A stretch of 64,000 nucleotides of DNA from Bradyrhizobium semiaridum (GTDB lineage: Bacteria; Pseudomonadota; Alphaproteobacteria; Rhizobiales; Xanthobacteraceae), in contig NZ_JAGKJJ010000025.1 of the NCBI RefSeq assembly GCF_020329505.1, positions 1-64,000 on the forward strand, given 5' to 3'. The notes under the pieces were generated by a model that was given only the letters and a program-made list of their open reading frames with translations, was not told the origin of the DNA and ran no database searches. Within the stretch, counting starts at the first letter, position 1, and each line of letters starts with the position of its first letter. Of this stretch, positions 23,489-32,067 are shown piece by piece. The position numbers and the translations under genes are program-made.

Positions 23489-24628
23489 CTACCGTTCGTT
23501 GGTAAAGATGATCGTGCCTGATGCCGCGAACATGCCGCCGACGCCGTGGCAGACCGAGATCTTCGCGTTCGGCACCTGCGCCGGCGCGATGCCGCGCATC
23601 TGCCGGACGCTCTCCTGCAGCGCGTACATGCCGTACATGCCGGAATGCATGTAGCTGAGGCCGCCGCCATTGGTGTTGAGCGGCAGCTTGCCGCCGGGGC
23701 GGGTGTTGCCGTCGGCGATGAACTTGCCGGTCTCCTCATAGGGCATGAAGCCGAGATCGCCAAGCCCGTAGAGCGGCAGGTGCGCGAAGGCGTCGTAGAT
23801 CATCAGATGATCGACGTCCTTGTGCGTGATGCCGGCTTCCTTGAAGGCGAGCGGGCCCGCGACCTTGAAGGCGCGCGATGAGTCGAAGGTCTGCATCTGG
23901 CTGACCATCGGCGTTTCCACGCTCTCGCCGGTGCCGAGAATGTAGACCGGCTTTCTCGGAAAGTCCCTGGCGCGGTCCGCGGAGGTCAGGATCAGCGCGC
24001 CGCCGCCGTCAGTGACGAGGCAGCATTGCAGCAGGCGGAATGGATAGGCGATCATCCGCGAATTCAAGACGTCGGCGACCGTGATCGGGTCCTTCATCGT
24101 CGCGCGCGGATTCTTTGCCGCCCATTCGCGCTGCACGACCGCGACCATCGCGAGCTGCTCATGGGTGATGCCGTGCGTCTTCATGAAGCGCAGCACCGGG
24201 ATCGGGAACATGCTCGGCGGCCCGTAGACGCCGTAGGGCGCCTCGAACTGGCCGTTGAGGCTGTCCGCCGGCGTCGAGCGCGGCAGCTTGCCGATCATCG
24301 ACTTGCCGCTCTCGGCATGGGTGATCAGCACGGTCTTGCAGAGGCCGGCCTCGATCGCCGCGGCAGCGTGGCGGACATGCAGCATGAAGGAGCAGCCGCC
24401 GACCGAGGTGCCGTCGACCCAGGTCGGCGTGATGCCGAGATAATGGGCGATCTGCTGCGGCGTCTCGACCGCGGTGGCGATGCCGTCGATATCCGACACT
24501 TTGAGGCCGGCATCCGCGATCGCGTTCAGCGCTGCGTCCGCGTGCAGCTGGATCTGCGACATGTTCGGGATGACGCCGAGCTCGGTGGTTTCGGCCGCAC
24601 CGACGACGGCAACCTGGTTCCTGCGCAT
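23489..24628 (-). CDS. Thiolase-like protein (SCP2-type acetyl-CoA acetyltransferase family)
   Basis: The 379 residues open with VAVVGAAETTELGVIP and carry TSVGGCSFMLHVRHAAAAIEAG near 80-100, with a Cys at the thiolase nucleophile region. They also carry LVTDGGGALILTS near 205, NTNGGGLSYMHSGMYGMYAL near 325, and VCHGVGGMFAASG near 358 with the C-terminal active-site His. This is the SCP2-thiolase-like subfamily. Such proteins usually need a DUF35 zinc-ribbon/OB-fold partner, and that gene lies 4 nt upstream. The complex probably performs a retro-Claisen or aldol-type cleavage of a beta-keto or hydroxyacyl-CoA, as in sterol side-chain degradation. The true substrate is unknown. Confidence 0.87.
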   Translation of the reverse strand: MRRNQVAVVGAAETTELGVIPNMSQIQLHADAALNAIADAGLKVSDIDGIATAVETPQQIAHYLGITPTWVDGTSVGGCSFMLHVRHAAAAIEAGLCKTVLITHAESGKSMIGKLPRSTPADSLNGQFEAPYGVYGPPSMFPIPVLRFMKTHGITHEQLAMVAVVQREWAAKNPRATMKDPITVADVLNSRMIAYPFRLLQCCLVTDGGGALILTSADRARDFPRKPVYILGTGESVETPMVSQMQTFDSSRAFKVAGPLAFKEAGITHKDVDHLMIYDAFAHLPLYGLGDLGFMPYEETGKFIADGNTRPGGKLPLNTNGGGLSYMHSGMYGMYALQESVRQMRGIAPAQVPNAKISVCHGVGGMFAASGTIIFTNER

Positions 24629-24632
24629 CGCG

Positions 24633-25046
24633 TTACCCCTTGGCCGGACGGAATACGGGAAGGGTGATCTTGTCGTCGAGCGCCTGGAACGCGACCTCGA
24701 GCTTCATGTCGAGCTCGAGCGCTTCCGGCGTCTGCGGGCAGTCGATGATGTTGCTCATCATGCGCGGGCCTTCGTCGAGCTCGACCACCGCGATGGCGTA
24801 GGGCGGCGTGAAGCCCGGCGCGGCGGGACGATGGTTGATGACGTAGCTGTAGAGCTTGCCCTTGCCGCTGGCCTTGAACACCGACACCTTGCGCGAGGCG
24901 CAGGAGGGGCAGAACGGCCGCGGCGGGAAATAGACATGGGCGCAGGCATCGCAGCGCTGCAGGCGCAATTCGCCGGCCTTGGCGCCGTCCCAATAATGCT
25001 GGGTTTCCGGTGTCGGTTTTGGTTTCGCGCGCGCGGGCTCGGCCAT
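24633..25046 (-). CDS. DUF35 zinc-ribbon/OB-fold acyl-CoA-associated protein
   Basis: A 137-residue protein with an N-terminal helix (ETQHYWDGAKAGELRLQRC), a rubredoxin-like zinc ribbon CDACAHVYFPPRPFCPSC (four Cys, residues about 32-49), and a C-terminal OB fold (GKGKLYSYVINHRPAAPGF...YAIAVVELDEG). The last part binds the CoA moiety in characterised thiolase/ChsH-type partners. Its stop is 4 nt before the thiolase-like ATG, so the two subunits are translationally linked. It begins the minus-strand set that continues with the SDR and SMP-30-like genes and is divergent from the ABC transporter at 25256. Confidence 0.9.
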   Translation of the reverse strand: MAEPARAKPKPTPETQHYWDGAKAGELRLQRCDACAHVYFPPRPFCPSCASRKVSVFKASGKGKLYSYVINHRPAAPGFTPPYAIAVVELDEGPRMMSNIIDCPQTPEALELDMKLEVAFQALDDKITLPVFRPAKG

Positions 25047-25255
25047 GTCTGTTCGCTCCTCCCGAAATCGTTACAACACTGATGCGACATTGGACTAATG
25101 GACGTCAACGGTCTATCCGCGCTCACGCATGACGCCTGTGTTCCACGCATGCCGCATATTCCGCCCCTCGCACAATTGCTGGGCTGCAATGCTTGTGTCC
25201 CCCGGTCGCGGCGCGTAGAAGGGCCGCGTTCAAAGACAAGCCGGGAGGAATATTC

Positions 25256-26503
25256 ATGTTGAGGATGATCGGCGCGGCACTCGCTGCCAGCCTCGCAATG
25301 GCGACACAGGCGATGGCTGCGGATGCGCCGTCGGAGATCAAGATCGGCACCCTCTACGCGTCCTCGGGCCGCTACGCCTCGATCTCGATGCCGGTCTACA
25401 GCTCGCTGAAATTGTGGGTCGAGCAGAAGAACGCCGAGGGCGGCGTGTTCGTGAAGGCCTTCGACAAGAAGATCCCGATCAAGCTCGTGTCCTATGACGA
25501 CCAGAGCAACACCGCGACCGCCTCGACGCTTTACAACCAGCTCATCACCCAGGATAAGGTCGACCTGCTGGTCGCCGATTCCGGATCGGTGCTGACCGCA
25601 CCGGCAGTTGCGATCGCGCGCGACCACAAGATGTTCCTGTTCGACCAGACCGGGACCGGCGCGAGCTTCTTCTCGAAGGACAATCCCTACATTGCGCTGA
25701 TGGCCGACCCGGTGTCGACCGTCTGGCCGAAGCCGGTCGCCGATTTCATCAGTCATGACGGCCCGGGCCTCGGCATCAAGAAGATCGCGATCCTCTACGC
25801 CACCAACGAATTCACCGGCACGCAGGCCAACGCGTTCAGGAAGTTCGTCAAGGACTCCGGCGCGCCGATCGAGATCGTCTACGACCAGGGCGTCCCGACC
25901 GAGACCACCAACTACAACGTCATCATAAACAACATCACGCGGGCCAATCCCGACGCGGTGATCCATTTCGGCTACGCGCCGAACGACATCGCCTTCCTGC
26001 GCAACGTCCAGGACGTCGGCACCAAGTTCAAGATGCTGTTCGCGATCTATGCCGGGCTCGAGACCGAGCTGCTGGAGAAGAACGTCGGCGCCAAGGGCCT
26101 CGAGCACGTCTGGACCTATGTGCCGCCGTCCGAGCTGGATTATCCCGTCAATTTCGGGATGAACATGAAGGAGTTCCGCGATGCCTGGCAGAAGAAGTAC
26201 AACGACGGCAAGATGGAGTTCGGCTTCAACGCGGTGGCCGGCTACACCACCGCGCTGGTGATCGAGAAGACGCTGTCGGTTGCGACGAGCCTCGACCAGA
26301 TGGAGCTGCGCCGCGCGGTGTTCTCGCTCAGCGGCCAGCTCAAGACCCTCGACGGCACCTTCGCGCTCGACGAGACCGGCGGCCAGATCGGCGAGCTGAC
26401 GCCGCTCGGCCAGCTCACGGTGGACGAGCACGACCACATCAAGTTCGTCTCGATCTATCCGCACGAGACCGCCACCGGCAAGCCGATCTATCCGGCGCCG
26501 TGA
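25256..26503 (+). CDS. Liv-type ABC transporter substrate-binding protein
   Basis: The ATG at 25256 has GGGAGG 7-12 nt upstream. Residues 1-21 are a Sec signal peptide (basic start, Ala-rich core, cleavage after AMA), so the mature 394-residue protein is periplasmic. It has the type I two-lobed Leu/Ile/Val-binding fold: IKIGTLYASSGRYASISMP at the mature N-terminus, DDQSNTATASTLYNQLI in the first lobe, and YATNEFTGTQANAFRKF opening the second. It captures the ligand for the four downstream membrane and ATPase genes. The amidase and DUF2848 genes that follow suggest an amide or related small nitrogen compound rather than a branched-chain amino acid. Confidence 0.9.
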   Translation: MLRMIGAALAASLAMATQAMAADAPSEIKIGTLYASSGRYASISMPVYSSLKLWVEQKNAEGGVFVKAFDKKIPIKLVSYDDQSNTATASTLYNQLITQDKVDLLVADSGSVLTAPAVAIARDHKMFLFDQTGTGASFFSKDNPYIALMADPVSTVWPKPVADFISHDGPGLGIKKIAILYATNEFTGTQANAFRKFVKDSGAPIEIVYDQGVPTETTNYNVIINNITRANPDAVIHFGYAPNDIAFLRNVQDVGTKFKMLFAIYAGLETELLEKNVGAKGLEHVWTYVPPSELDYPVNFGMNMKEFRDAWQKKYNDGKMEFGFNAVAGYTTALVIEKTLSVATSLDQMELRRAVFSLSGQLKTLDGTFALDETGGQIGELTPLGQLTVDEHDHIKFVSIYPHETATGKPIYPAP

Positions 26504-26546
26504 TGCGGTCTGGCGGCAAGTATAGGCTTCGGCCGCGGGTCATACC

Positions 26547-27470
26547 ATGACCTATGCGCTCGTTGCCGGCGTGCTGTTCGGGCTGTATTTCAGCCTGGTC
26601 GGTATCGGTCTCAATCTCGTGTTCGGCGTCATGCGCATCGTCAATCTTGCGCATGGCGACATGCTGATGCTGGGCGCCTTCATCGCGCTCGGCGTGGTCG
26701 GCATCGCCGGCATCGATCCGCTGTTCGCGGTGCCGCTGGCCTTCGTGGTCTTCCTGCTCGCGGGCCTGCTGCTGTACTGGGTGTTGGTGCCGCGCCTGCA
26801 GGGCTCGGCCAATCCGGAGATGCTGTCGATCATCTTGTTCTTCGGCCTGTCGCAGGTGATCGAGGCGGTGACCACGATCTTCGCTGGCACCAGTGAGCGT
26901 TCGATCCAGAGCCGGCTGCTCGGCAGCGTGTTCACGACCATCAAGGTGAAGTGGTTCGGCGGCAAGGCCGGCGGGGCAGGGCCGATCCAGATCCTCGGCC
27001 AGGGCTTTCCCGCGCCCTGGGTGATCGCGGCCGTCACCAGCCTGATCGTGATCGCGCTGGTCTACCTCTATCTCTACCACACCCGGCTCGGCACCCTGAC
27101 GCGCGCGGTGATGTCACGGCGCGACGAGGCGCTCGCGACTGGCATCGACGTCGACCGGGTCTCGGCCGCGGCGTTCGGCATCGGGCTCGGCATCGCGGCG
27201 GTCGCCGGGGTATTCGCGCCCTTCATGTTCGGCTCGATCACGCCGGCCTTCGGCGCCGACGCCACGGTGACGTCGTTTGCCATCGTGGTGCTTGGCTCGC
27301 TCGGCAATCCGCTCGGCACCGCGCTCGGCGGCATCGTCTACGGCCTCTGCTACATGCTGGTGCAGACCTATCTCAGTTCCTGGGCTGATCTCTTGCCTTA
27401 CGTGTTGTTGATCGTGATCCTGTTGTTGCGTCCGAGCGGCCTGCTCGGAAGGCGGGTGCGCGTTGCCTAG
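26547..27470 (+). CDS. Liv-type ABC transporter permease (LivH-like)
   Basis: A 307-residue integral membrane protein with about eight hydrophobic segments, beginning with LVAGVLFGLYFSLVGIGLNL. The GVMRIVNLAHGDMLMLGAFI segment (residues 28-47) is the family hallmark, and the EAA-like loop is in the RAVMSRRDEALATGID region near 190. It forms the translocation pore together with the LivM-like subunit, whose gene overlaps its 3' end by 8 nt. The gene follows the binding-protein gene by 43 nt. Its C-terminal region ends in an Arg-rich cytoplasmic tail. Confidence 0.92.
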   Translation: MTYALVAGVLFGLYFSLVGIGLNLVFGVMRIVNLAHGDMLMLGAFIALGVVGIAGIDPLFAVPLAFVVFLLAGLLLYWVLVPRLQGSANPEMLSIILFFGLSQVIEAVTTIFAGTSERSIQSRLLGSVFTTIKVKWFGGKAGGAGPIQILGQGFPAPWVIAAVTSLIVIALVYLYLYHTRLGTLTRAVMSRRDEALATGIDVDRVSAAAFGIGLGIAAVAGVFAPFMFGSITPAFGADATVTSFAIVVLGSLGNPLGTALGGIVYGLCYMLVQTYLSSWADLLPYVLLIVILLLRPSGLLGRRVRVA

Positions 27471-28386
27471 TGCTGCATCCAGACATCTGCTGTTCATCCT
27501 GGCGCCGCTGGTCGCGGTGTTCGCACTGCTGCCAGGCGTCTATCAAAACCACCTTCTGCTGTTCAACTTCGTGATCTTCCTGATCCTCGCGCAGGGCGTG
27601 AACATCATCTACGGCTTCACCGGCTATCTGCCGTTCGGCTATGTCGGCTTCTTCGGCGCCGGCGCCTATGGTTTTGCCATCATGGTGATGCACCTGCAGT
27701 GGCCTGCGGTGCTTGCCGTGCTGGTCGGCGGCGTGGTCGCGGTGCTGCTCGGCCTGTTGCTGACGCCGCTGCTGCGGCTGTCGGGGGCGTATTTCGCGAT
27801 CGCCAACCTCGCGGCCTCGCTCGCGGTGCTGCACTTCGTCGCCAACCCGGCGCTGGAGGGGATCACCAAGGGGCCCTACGGCGTGTCGCTCACCGGCACG
27901 TTCAATCCGACGCATGCGTATTACGCCGCGGTCGTGGTGATGGGGCTGACCGTGGCCGCCGTCGTCTATCTGAAGAACTCCGCGTTCGGGCTTGCGCTGC
28001 AGGCGGTGCGTGAGGATGCGGTATCCGCCTCGATGGCCGGCGTGAACGTCGTCAAGATGCGGGTGATCGCCTGGCTCGCCTCCGCGCTGATCGCCGGCCT
28101 CGCCGGCGGCATCTACGCCTGGTACGTCTCGGTGTTCTATCCCGACAACGTGTTCTCCGGCGAGTTCTCGATCTTCGCCATCGTGTTCGCGCTGTTCGGC
28201 GGCGTCGCCACCATCACCGGGCCGATCGTCGGCGTGATCATCCTCTACGGCATCTACAACCTGATCGGCTTCACCACGCCGCAATATTTCCAGCTGATCT
28301 ACGGCCTCCTGATCATGGGCCTCGTGCTGTTCCTGCCCGCAGGGCTGGTGTCGCTGGCAACGCGCAGGGGGTGGAATGTCCCCTGA
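27463..28386 (+). CDS. Liv-type ABC transporter permease (LivM-like)
   Basis: A 307-residue polytopic membrane protein starting at a TTG that overlaps the LivH-like gene by 8 nt. Family features are LILAQGVNIIYGFTGYLPFGYVGFFGAGAY (residues 38-67, here in parts), ALQAVREDAVSASMAGVNVVKMR near 182-204 (the EAA-type contact with the ATPase), and GGVATITGPIVGVIILYGIYN near 245. It pairs with the LivH-like subunit to form the channel. The 3' end overlaps the first ATPase gene by 11 nt, which indicates tight translational coupling across the operon. Confidence 0.92.
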   Translation: MPSAASRHLLFILAPLVAVFALLPGVYQNHLLLFNFVIFLILAQGVNIIYGFTGYLPFGYVGFFGAGAYGFAIMVMHLQWPAVLAVLVGGVVAVLLGLLLTPLLRLSGAYFAIANLAASLAVLHFVANPALEGITKGPYGVSLTGTFNPTHAYYAAVVVMGLTVAAVVYLKNSAFGLALQAVREDAVSASMAGVNVVKMRVIAWLASALIAGLAGGIYAWYVSVFYPDNVFSGEFSIFAIVFALFGGVATITGPIVGVIILYGIYNLIGFTTPQYFQLIYGLLIMGLVLFLPAGLVSLATRRGWNVP

Positions 28387-29104
28387 GCGAACCCCGATCC
28401 TCAAGGTCTCGAACCTGGTCAAGCGCTTCGGCGGCTTCCATGCGCTCGATGGCTTGAGCTTTCACGTCACCCCGGGCGAGATCCTCGGCCTGGTCGGCCC
28501 CAACGGCTCCGGCAAGACCACGGCGATCAACGTCATCTCCGGCCTGTACGCGCCGGACGGCGGCGAGGTCACCTTCGACGGCGCGTCCGCCGGCGGTGCC
28601 GCGTCGCACAGACTGGTTCATCGCGGCATCAACCGCACCTTCCAGGTGCCGAAGCCGTTCCTGTCGCTGACGGTGCGGCAGAACATCCAGGTCGCGCTGG
28701 CCTATGGCGGGGCGACCGGCGCGCCGTCGATCGCGGAGCTGCTCGACGACTATAGGCTGAAGGAGGTCGCCGACCGCCCCGCGGCCGATCTCAACAGCGC
28801 GCAGCAGAAGATGCTCGACCTTACCCGGGCTCTCGCCACACGGCCGCGGCTGTTGCTGCTCGACGAGCTCGCGGCCGGCCTCAACCCGGCCGAGCTCGAC
28901 TGGATCGCCGGCCGCATCAAGGCGCTCGCCGCGACGGGCATGGCCATCATCGTGGTCGAGCATCTGATGGGTTTCATCGAACAGATCACCGACCGCGTCA
29001 TCGTGCTCAACGCCGGCAAGGAGATCTTCGAGGGCACGCTCGCGACTGCGGTGCGCGAGCCGCAGGTGATCGAGGTGTTTTTGGGAGGCGAGCATGCCCG
29101 CTGA
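28376..29104 (+). CDS. Liv-type ABC transporter ATPase (LivG-like)
   Basis: A 242-residue nucleotide-binding subunit with Walker A GPNGSGKTT (residues 42-50), Q-loop region INRTFQVPKPFLSLTVRQNI near 85-100, Walker B RLLLLDELAAGLN near 160-172, and switch His in IIVVEHLMG near 200. The ABC signature reads LNSAQQKMLDL rather than LSGGQ or LSYGQ, so the Ser-Gly contacts are altered and Gln is kept. The partner LivF-like subunit has a canonical signature. Its start overlaps the permease gene, and its end overlaps the second ATPase gene by 11 nt. Confidence 0.9.
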   Translation: MSPERTPILKVSNLVKRFGGFHALDGLSFHVTPGEILGLVGPNGSGKTTAINVISGLYAPDGGEVTFDGASAGGAASHRLVHRGINRTFQVPKPFLSLTVRQNIQVALAYGGATGAPSIAELLDDYRLKEVADRPAADLNSAQQKMLDLTRALATRPRLLLLDELAAGLNPAELDWIAGRIKALAATGMAIIVVEHLMGFIEQITDRVIVLNAGKEIFEGTLATAVREPQVIEVFLGGEHAR

Positions 29105-29813
29105 GACGGCGCCGCTTCTCGACGCCAAGGGCGTCGACGCCGGCTACGGCACCATGCAGGTGTTGTGGGGCGTCGACCTCGACGTCCGTCCCGGCGAGAC
29201 CGTGCTGCTGCTCGGCGCCAACGGCGCCGGCAAGACCACCTTCCTGAAATCGCTGGTCGGCCTGATCGAGGCGCGCAGCGGCCAGATCAGGCTTGGCGGC
29301 GACGACATCACCAGGATGCGCTCGTCGGACCGCATGAAGCGCGGCATGACCTACATGTCGGAGCTCGCGGTGTTTCCCGATCTGTCGATCGAGGAGAACA
29401 TCCGGGTCGGCGCGCAGGCGCTGGGCCATGCCAATCCGGGCGCGCGGGTCGACGAACTCTATGGCCTGTTCCCGGTGCTGCGCGACAAGCGCCGCGACCC
29501 GGCCTCCAGCCTGTCCGGCGGCCAGCGCAAGATGCTCGGCATCGCCAAGGCGCTGTCGGCCGAGCCGAAGCTGCTGGTGATGGACGAGCCCTCGGCCGGG
29601 CTGTCGCCGCTGTTCGTCAAGGAGGTGCTCCGCGCCCTGTCGAGCTTGCAGAGCCGCGGATTGTCGCTGCTGATCGCCGAGCAGAATATCGGCTTCCTCG
29701 ACATCGCCACCCGCGTCTTCGTGCTGGAAGGCGGCCGCATCCGCTTCTCCGGCACGGTTGCCGAGATGAGCGGCAATGAGGAGCTGCATCGCGCTTATTT
29801 CGGGCTGAAGTGA
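29094..29813 (+). CDS. Liv-type ABC transporter ATPase (LivF-like)
   Basis: A 239-residue ABC ATPase with Walker A GANGAGKTT near residue 42, Q-loop in TYMSELAVFPDLSIEENIRV near 85, canonical signature LSGGQRKMLGI near 142, Walker B KLLVMDEPSAGLSP near 160, and switch His replaced by Gln in LLIAEQNIG, as is usual for LivF. It dimerises with the LivG-like subunit to power uptake. Its ATG lies inside the preceding gene (11-nt overlap), and GGGAGG in that gene provides the ribosome site. It is the last transporter gene; the amidase gene starts 82 nt later. Confidence 0.92.
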   Translation: MPAETAPLLDAKGVDAGYGTMQVLWGVDLDVRPGETVLLLGANGAGKTTFLKSLVGLIEARSGQIRLGGDDITRMRSSDRMKRGMTYMSELAVFPDLSIEENIRVGAQALGHANPGARVDELYGLFPVLRDKRRDPASSLSGGQRKMLGIAKALSAEPKLLVMDEPSAGLSPLFVKEVLRALSSLQSRGLSLLIAEQNIGFLDIATRVFVLEGGRIRFSGTVAEMSGNEELHRAYFGLK

Positions 29814-29895
29814 CACGATCCGGTGCGGCGCGGGCGATCTGGAAATCCGCGCCGGTCTGGGCGATAGTCGGCTCCCGCCTCACAAAGTGAAAGCC

Positions 29896-31245
29896 ATGCC
29901 TGATAATCCGACTCTCGCCTCCCTTGCCGCCGATCTCGCCAGCGGCGCGACCACCGCTCGCAAGCTCGTCGAACAGTGCATCGCCAGGATCGCCGATCCC
30001 GCCGGCGAGGGCCAGCGCACCTTCATCCATGTCGATAAGGAGGCCGCGCTTGCGGCAGCCGACGCGATGGACCGGCTGCGCAAGGCCAATGCGGCGCCGT
30101 CGCCGTTTGCCGGCATTCCGGTCTCGATCAAGGACCTGTTCGACATCAAGGGACAGGTGACGCGCGCCGGCTCGCGCGCGCTGGAGGATTCGGCGCCGGC
30201 CGAGGCCGATGCGCCGGTGGTGGCGCGGCTCAAGCGCGCCGGCTTCATCGTGATCGGCCGCACCAACATGACCGAGTTCGCCTATTCCGGCATCGGCATC
30301 AACCCGCATTACGGCACGCCGAAGAGCGCCTGGAACCGGAGCGTCGGCCATGTGCCCGGCGGCTCGTCCTCGGGTGCCGCGGTCTCGATCGCCGATGGCA
30401 TGGCGTTCGGCGCGCTCGGCACCGACACCGGCGGCTCCTGCCGCATCCCGGCCGCGTTCAACGGCATCGTCGGCTACAAGCCGACGCAGCGCCGCATCCC
30501 GCTCGACGGCGGCGTGCCGCTGTCGTTCACGCTCGACAGCTACGGCCCGCTGGCCAACTCGGTGGCGTGCTGCGCCGCGCTCGATGCCGTGCTCGCCGAC
30601 GAGCCGGTACGGCCGCTGACGCCGCGGCCGGTGAAGGGCATGCGGCTCGCGGTGCCGACCACCGTTGCGCTCGACGATCTTGACGATGTCGTGGCAAAGA
30701 CCTTCGAGCGTGCGCTGGCGTCGCTGGCGCGCGCCGGCGCCTTGGTCGAGCGCATCGAGATGCCGGAGTTTCTCGATGTCGGCGTCATGAACGCCAAGGG
30801 CGGTTTTGCCGCGGCGGAAAGCTACGCCTGGCACCGCTTCCTGCTGGCCAGCAAGGGCGACATCTACGATCCGCGCGTGGCGGTGCGGATCGCGCGCGGC
30901 GAGGGTTTTCTGGCTGCCGATTACATCGATCTGCTCAATGCGCGCCGCTCCTTCATCGCCCGCACCGGGCAGCGCATTGCGCCCTATGATGCGATGGTGC
31001 TGCCGACCACCGCGAACCTGCCTCCCAGCATTGCCGATCTTGCCGACGACAAAGCCTTCACCACCGAGAACCTGCGCGCGCTGCGCAACTGCTCGCTGAT
31101 CAACGTGCTCGACGGCTGCGCGATCTCGCTGCCCGCGCATCGCGAGGGCGAGGTGCCGGTCGGCCTGATGCTTGCCGCCGCCGGCGGTTCGGATCGCCGC
31201 ATCTTCGAGCTTGCGGCCGGAATGGAGGCCGTCATCCGTGTTTGA
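29896..31245 (+). CDS. Amidase signature family hydrolase
   Basis: A 449-residue cytoplasmic hydrolase. The Ser-cisSer-Lys triad is visible: Lys79 in GIPVSIKDLFD, the cis-Ser in PGGSSSGAAV (residues 154-163), and the nucleophile Ser181 in DTGGSCRIPA. The sequence ends in the usual GLMLAAAGGSDRRIFELA region. Members hydrolyse small amides, malonamate-like compounds, ureas or Glu/Asp-tRNA amides; the lack of GatB/C neighbours argues against GatA. The ATG at 29896 is chosen over a GTG three codons earlier, although neither has a strong ribosome site. It follows the ABC transporter and overlaps the DUF2848 gene, so it probably acts on the imported substrate. Confidence 0.9.
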   Translation: MPDNPTLASLAADLASGATTARKLVEQCIARIADPAGEGQRTFIHVDKEAALAAADAMDRLRKANAAPSPFAGIPVSIKDLFDIKGQVTRAGSRALEDSAPAEADAPVVARLKRAGFIVIGRTNMTEFAYSGIGINPHYGTPKSAWNRSVGHVPGGSSSGAAVSIADGMAFGALGTDTGGSCRIPAAFNGIVGYKPTQRRIPLDGGVPLSFTLDSYGPLANSVACCAALDAVLADEPVRPLTPRPVKGMRLAVPTTVALDDLDDVVAKTFERALASLARAGALVERIEMPEFLDVGVMNAKGGFAAAESYAWHRFLLASKGDIYDPRVAVRIARGEGFLAADYIDLLNARRSFIARTGQRIAPYDAMVLPTTANLPPSIADLADDKAFTTENLRALRNCSLINVLDGCAISLPAHREGEVPVGLMLAAAGGSDRRIFELAAGMEAVIRV

Positions 31246-31924
31246 CCTCACCTTCACTATCGACGACAAGGGCGTCGCCACGCCGCTGACGATGGAGATC
31301 CGGCAGGCGGTGATCGCCGGCTGGACCGGCCGCGATCCGGTCGCGCGCGACAAGCACATCGCCGAGCTGGAAGCGATCGGCATCGCGCGGCCGGCGACGA
31401 CGCCGATCTACTATCGCTGCTCGGCGCGCCGGCTGACCTTCGCCGACACGATCGAGGTCTGCGGCGAGGACTCCAGCGGCGAGGTCGAGTTCGTGCTGAT
31501 CGGCTGGCAGGGCCGCGTCTTCGTCGGCTGCGGCTCCGATCACACCGACCGCAAGGTCGAGAGCTACAGCGTCACCGTCTCGAAGCAGATGTGCGACAAG
31601 CCGATGGCCTCCGAGCTGTGGGAGCTCGAGGACGTGATCGGCCATTGGGACCAGCTGATCCTGCGTTCCTGGGCCACGATCGGCGGCCAGCGCGTGCTCT
31701 ACCAGGAAGGCACGCTCGATCATATGCTGCCCGTGCAGGATCTGATCGCGCGCGGCTTCGACGGCAAAGGCCTGCCCGACGGCTGCGCAATGTTCGGCGG
31801 CACGTTTGCGGCCAAGGGCGGCATCCGCCCGGCCAGCCGCTTCGAGTTCGAGCTGGAGGACCCGGTGCTGAAGCGGAAGATCAGCCACGGCTATGACGTG
31901 GTCACGCTGCCGGTACGAGGCTAG
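31238..31924 (+). CDS. DUF2848 protein coupled to the amidase
   Basis: A 228-residue protein that starts at a GTG overlapping the amidase stop by 8 nt; GGAGG lies 9 nt upstream inside the amidase gene. It has no signal or membrane segment. The conserved stretches GCGSDHTDRKVE near 97, SKQMCDKPMASELW near 115, DQLILRSW near 140 and MFGGTFAAKGGIRPA near 188 are the marks of the DUF2848 family. This family resembles fumarylacetoacetate-hydrolase-like folds and recurs beside amidases. Its activity is not established; a lyase or hydrolase acting after the amidase is the simplest inference. Confidence 0.82.
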   Translation: MFDLTFTIDDKGVATPLTMEIRQAVIAGWTGRDPVARDKHIAELEAIGIARPATTPIYYRCSARRLTFADTIEVCGEDSSGEVEFVLIGWQGRVFVGCGSDHTDRKVESYSVTVSKQMCDKPMASELWELEDVIGHWDQLILRSWATIGGQRVLYQEGTLDHMLPVQDLIARGFDGKGLPDGCAMFGGTFAAKGGIRPASRFEFELEDPVLKRKISHGYDVVTLPVRG

Positions 31925-31928
31925 CTCC

Positions 31929-32011
31929 GTCATTGCGAGGAGCGAAGCGACGAAGCAATCCATGTCTCCACTTGCGGCGACATGAATTGCTTCGCTTTGC
32001 TCGCGATGACG
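31929..32011. repeat. Palindromic intergenic repeat, family A copy 2
   Basis: GTCATTGCGAGGAGCGAAGC...GAAGCAATCCATG is mirrored by CATGAATTGCTTCGCTTTGCTCGCGATGAC. It starts 5 nt after the DUF2848 stop. The outer arms match those of 834-914. Confidence 0.85.
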
Positions 32012-32067
32012 GCGGAACCATCGGAAATCGGGTGGCGCCGACGATTGTCATGCACCAGATTTACCCC

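Noticed and set aside
25175..25190. ATTGC-TGGGCT-GCAAT dyad before the ABC transporter
   Set aside because: Five-bp arms in a 209-bp gap are expected by chance.
29896..31245. GatA subunit of Glu/Asp-tRNA amidotransferase
   Set aside because: The amidase signature would allow it, but no gatB or gatC lies near and the gene is coupled to an ABC transporter and DUF2848.
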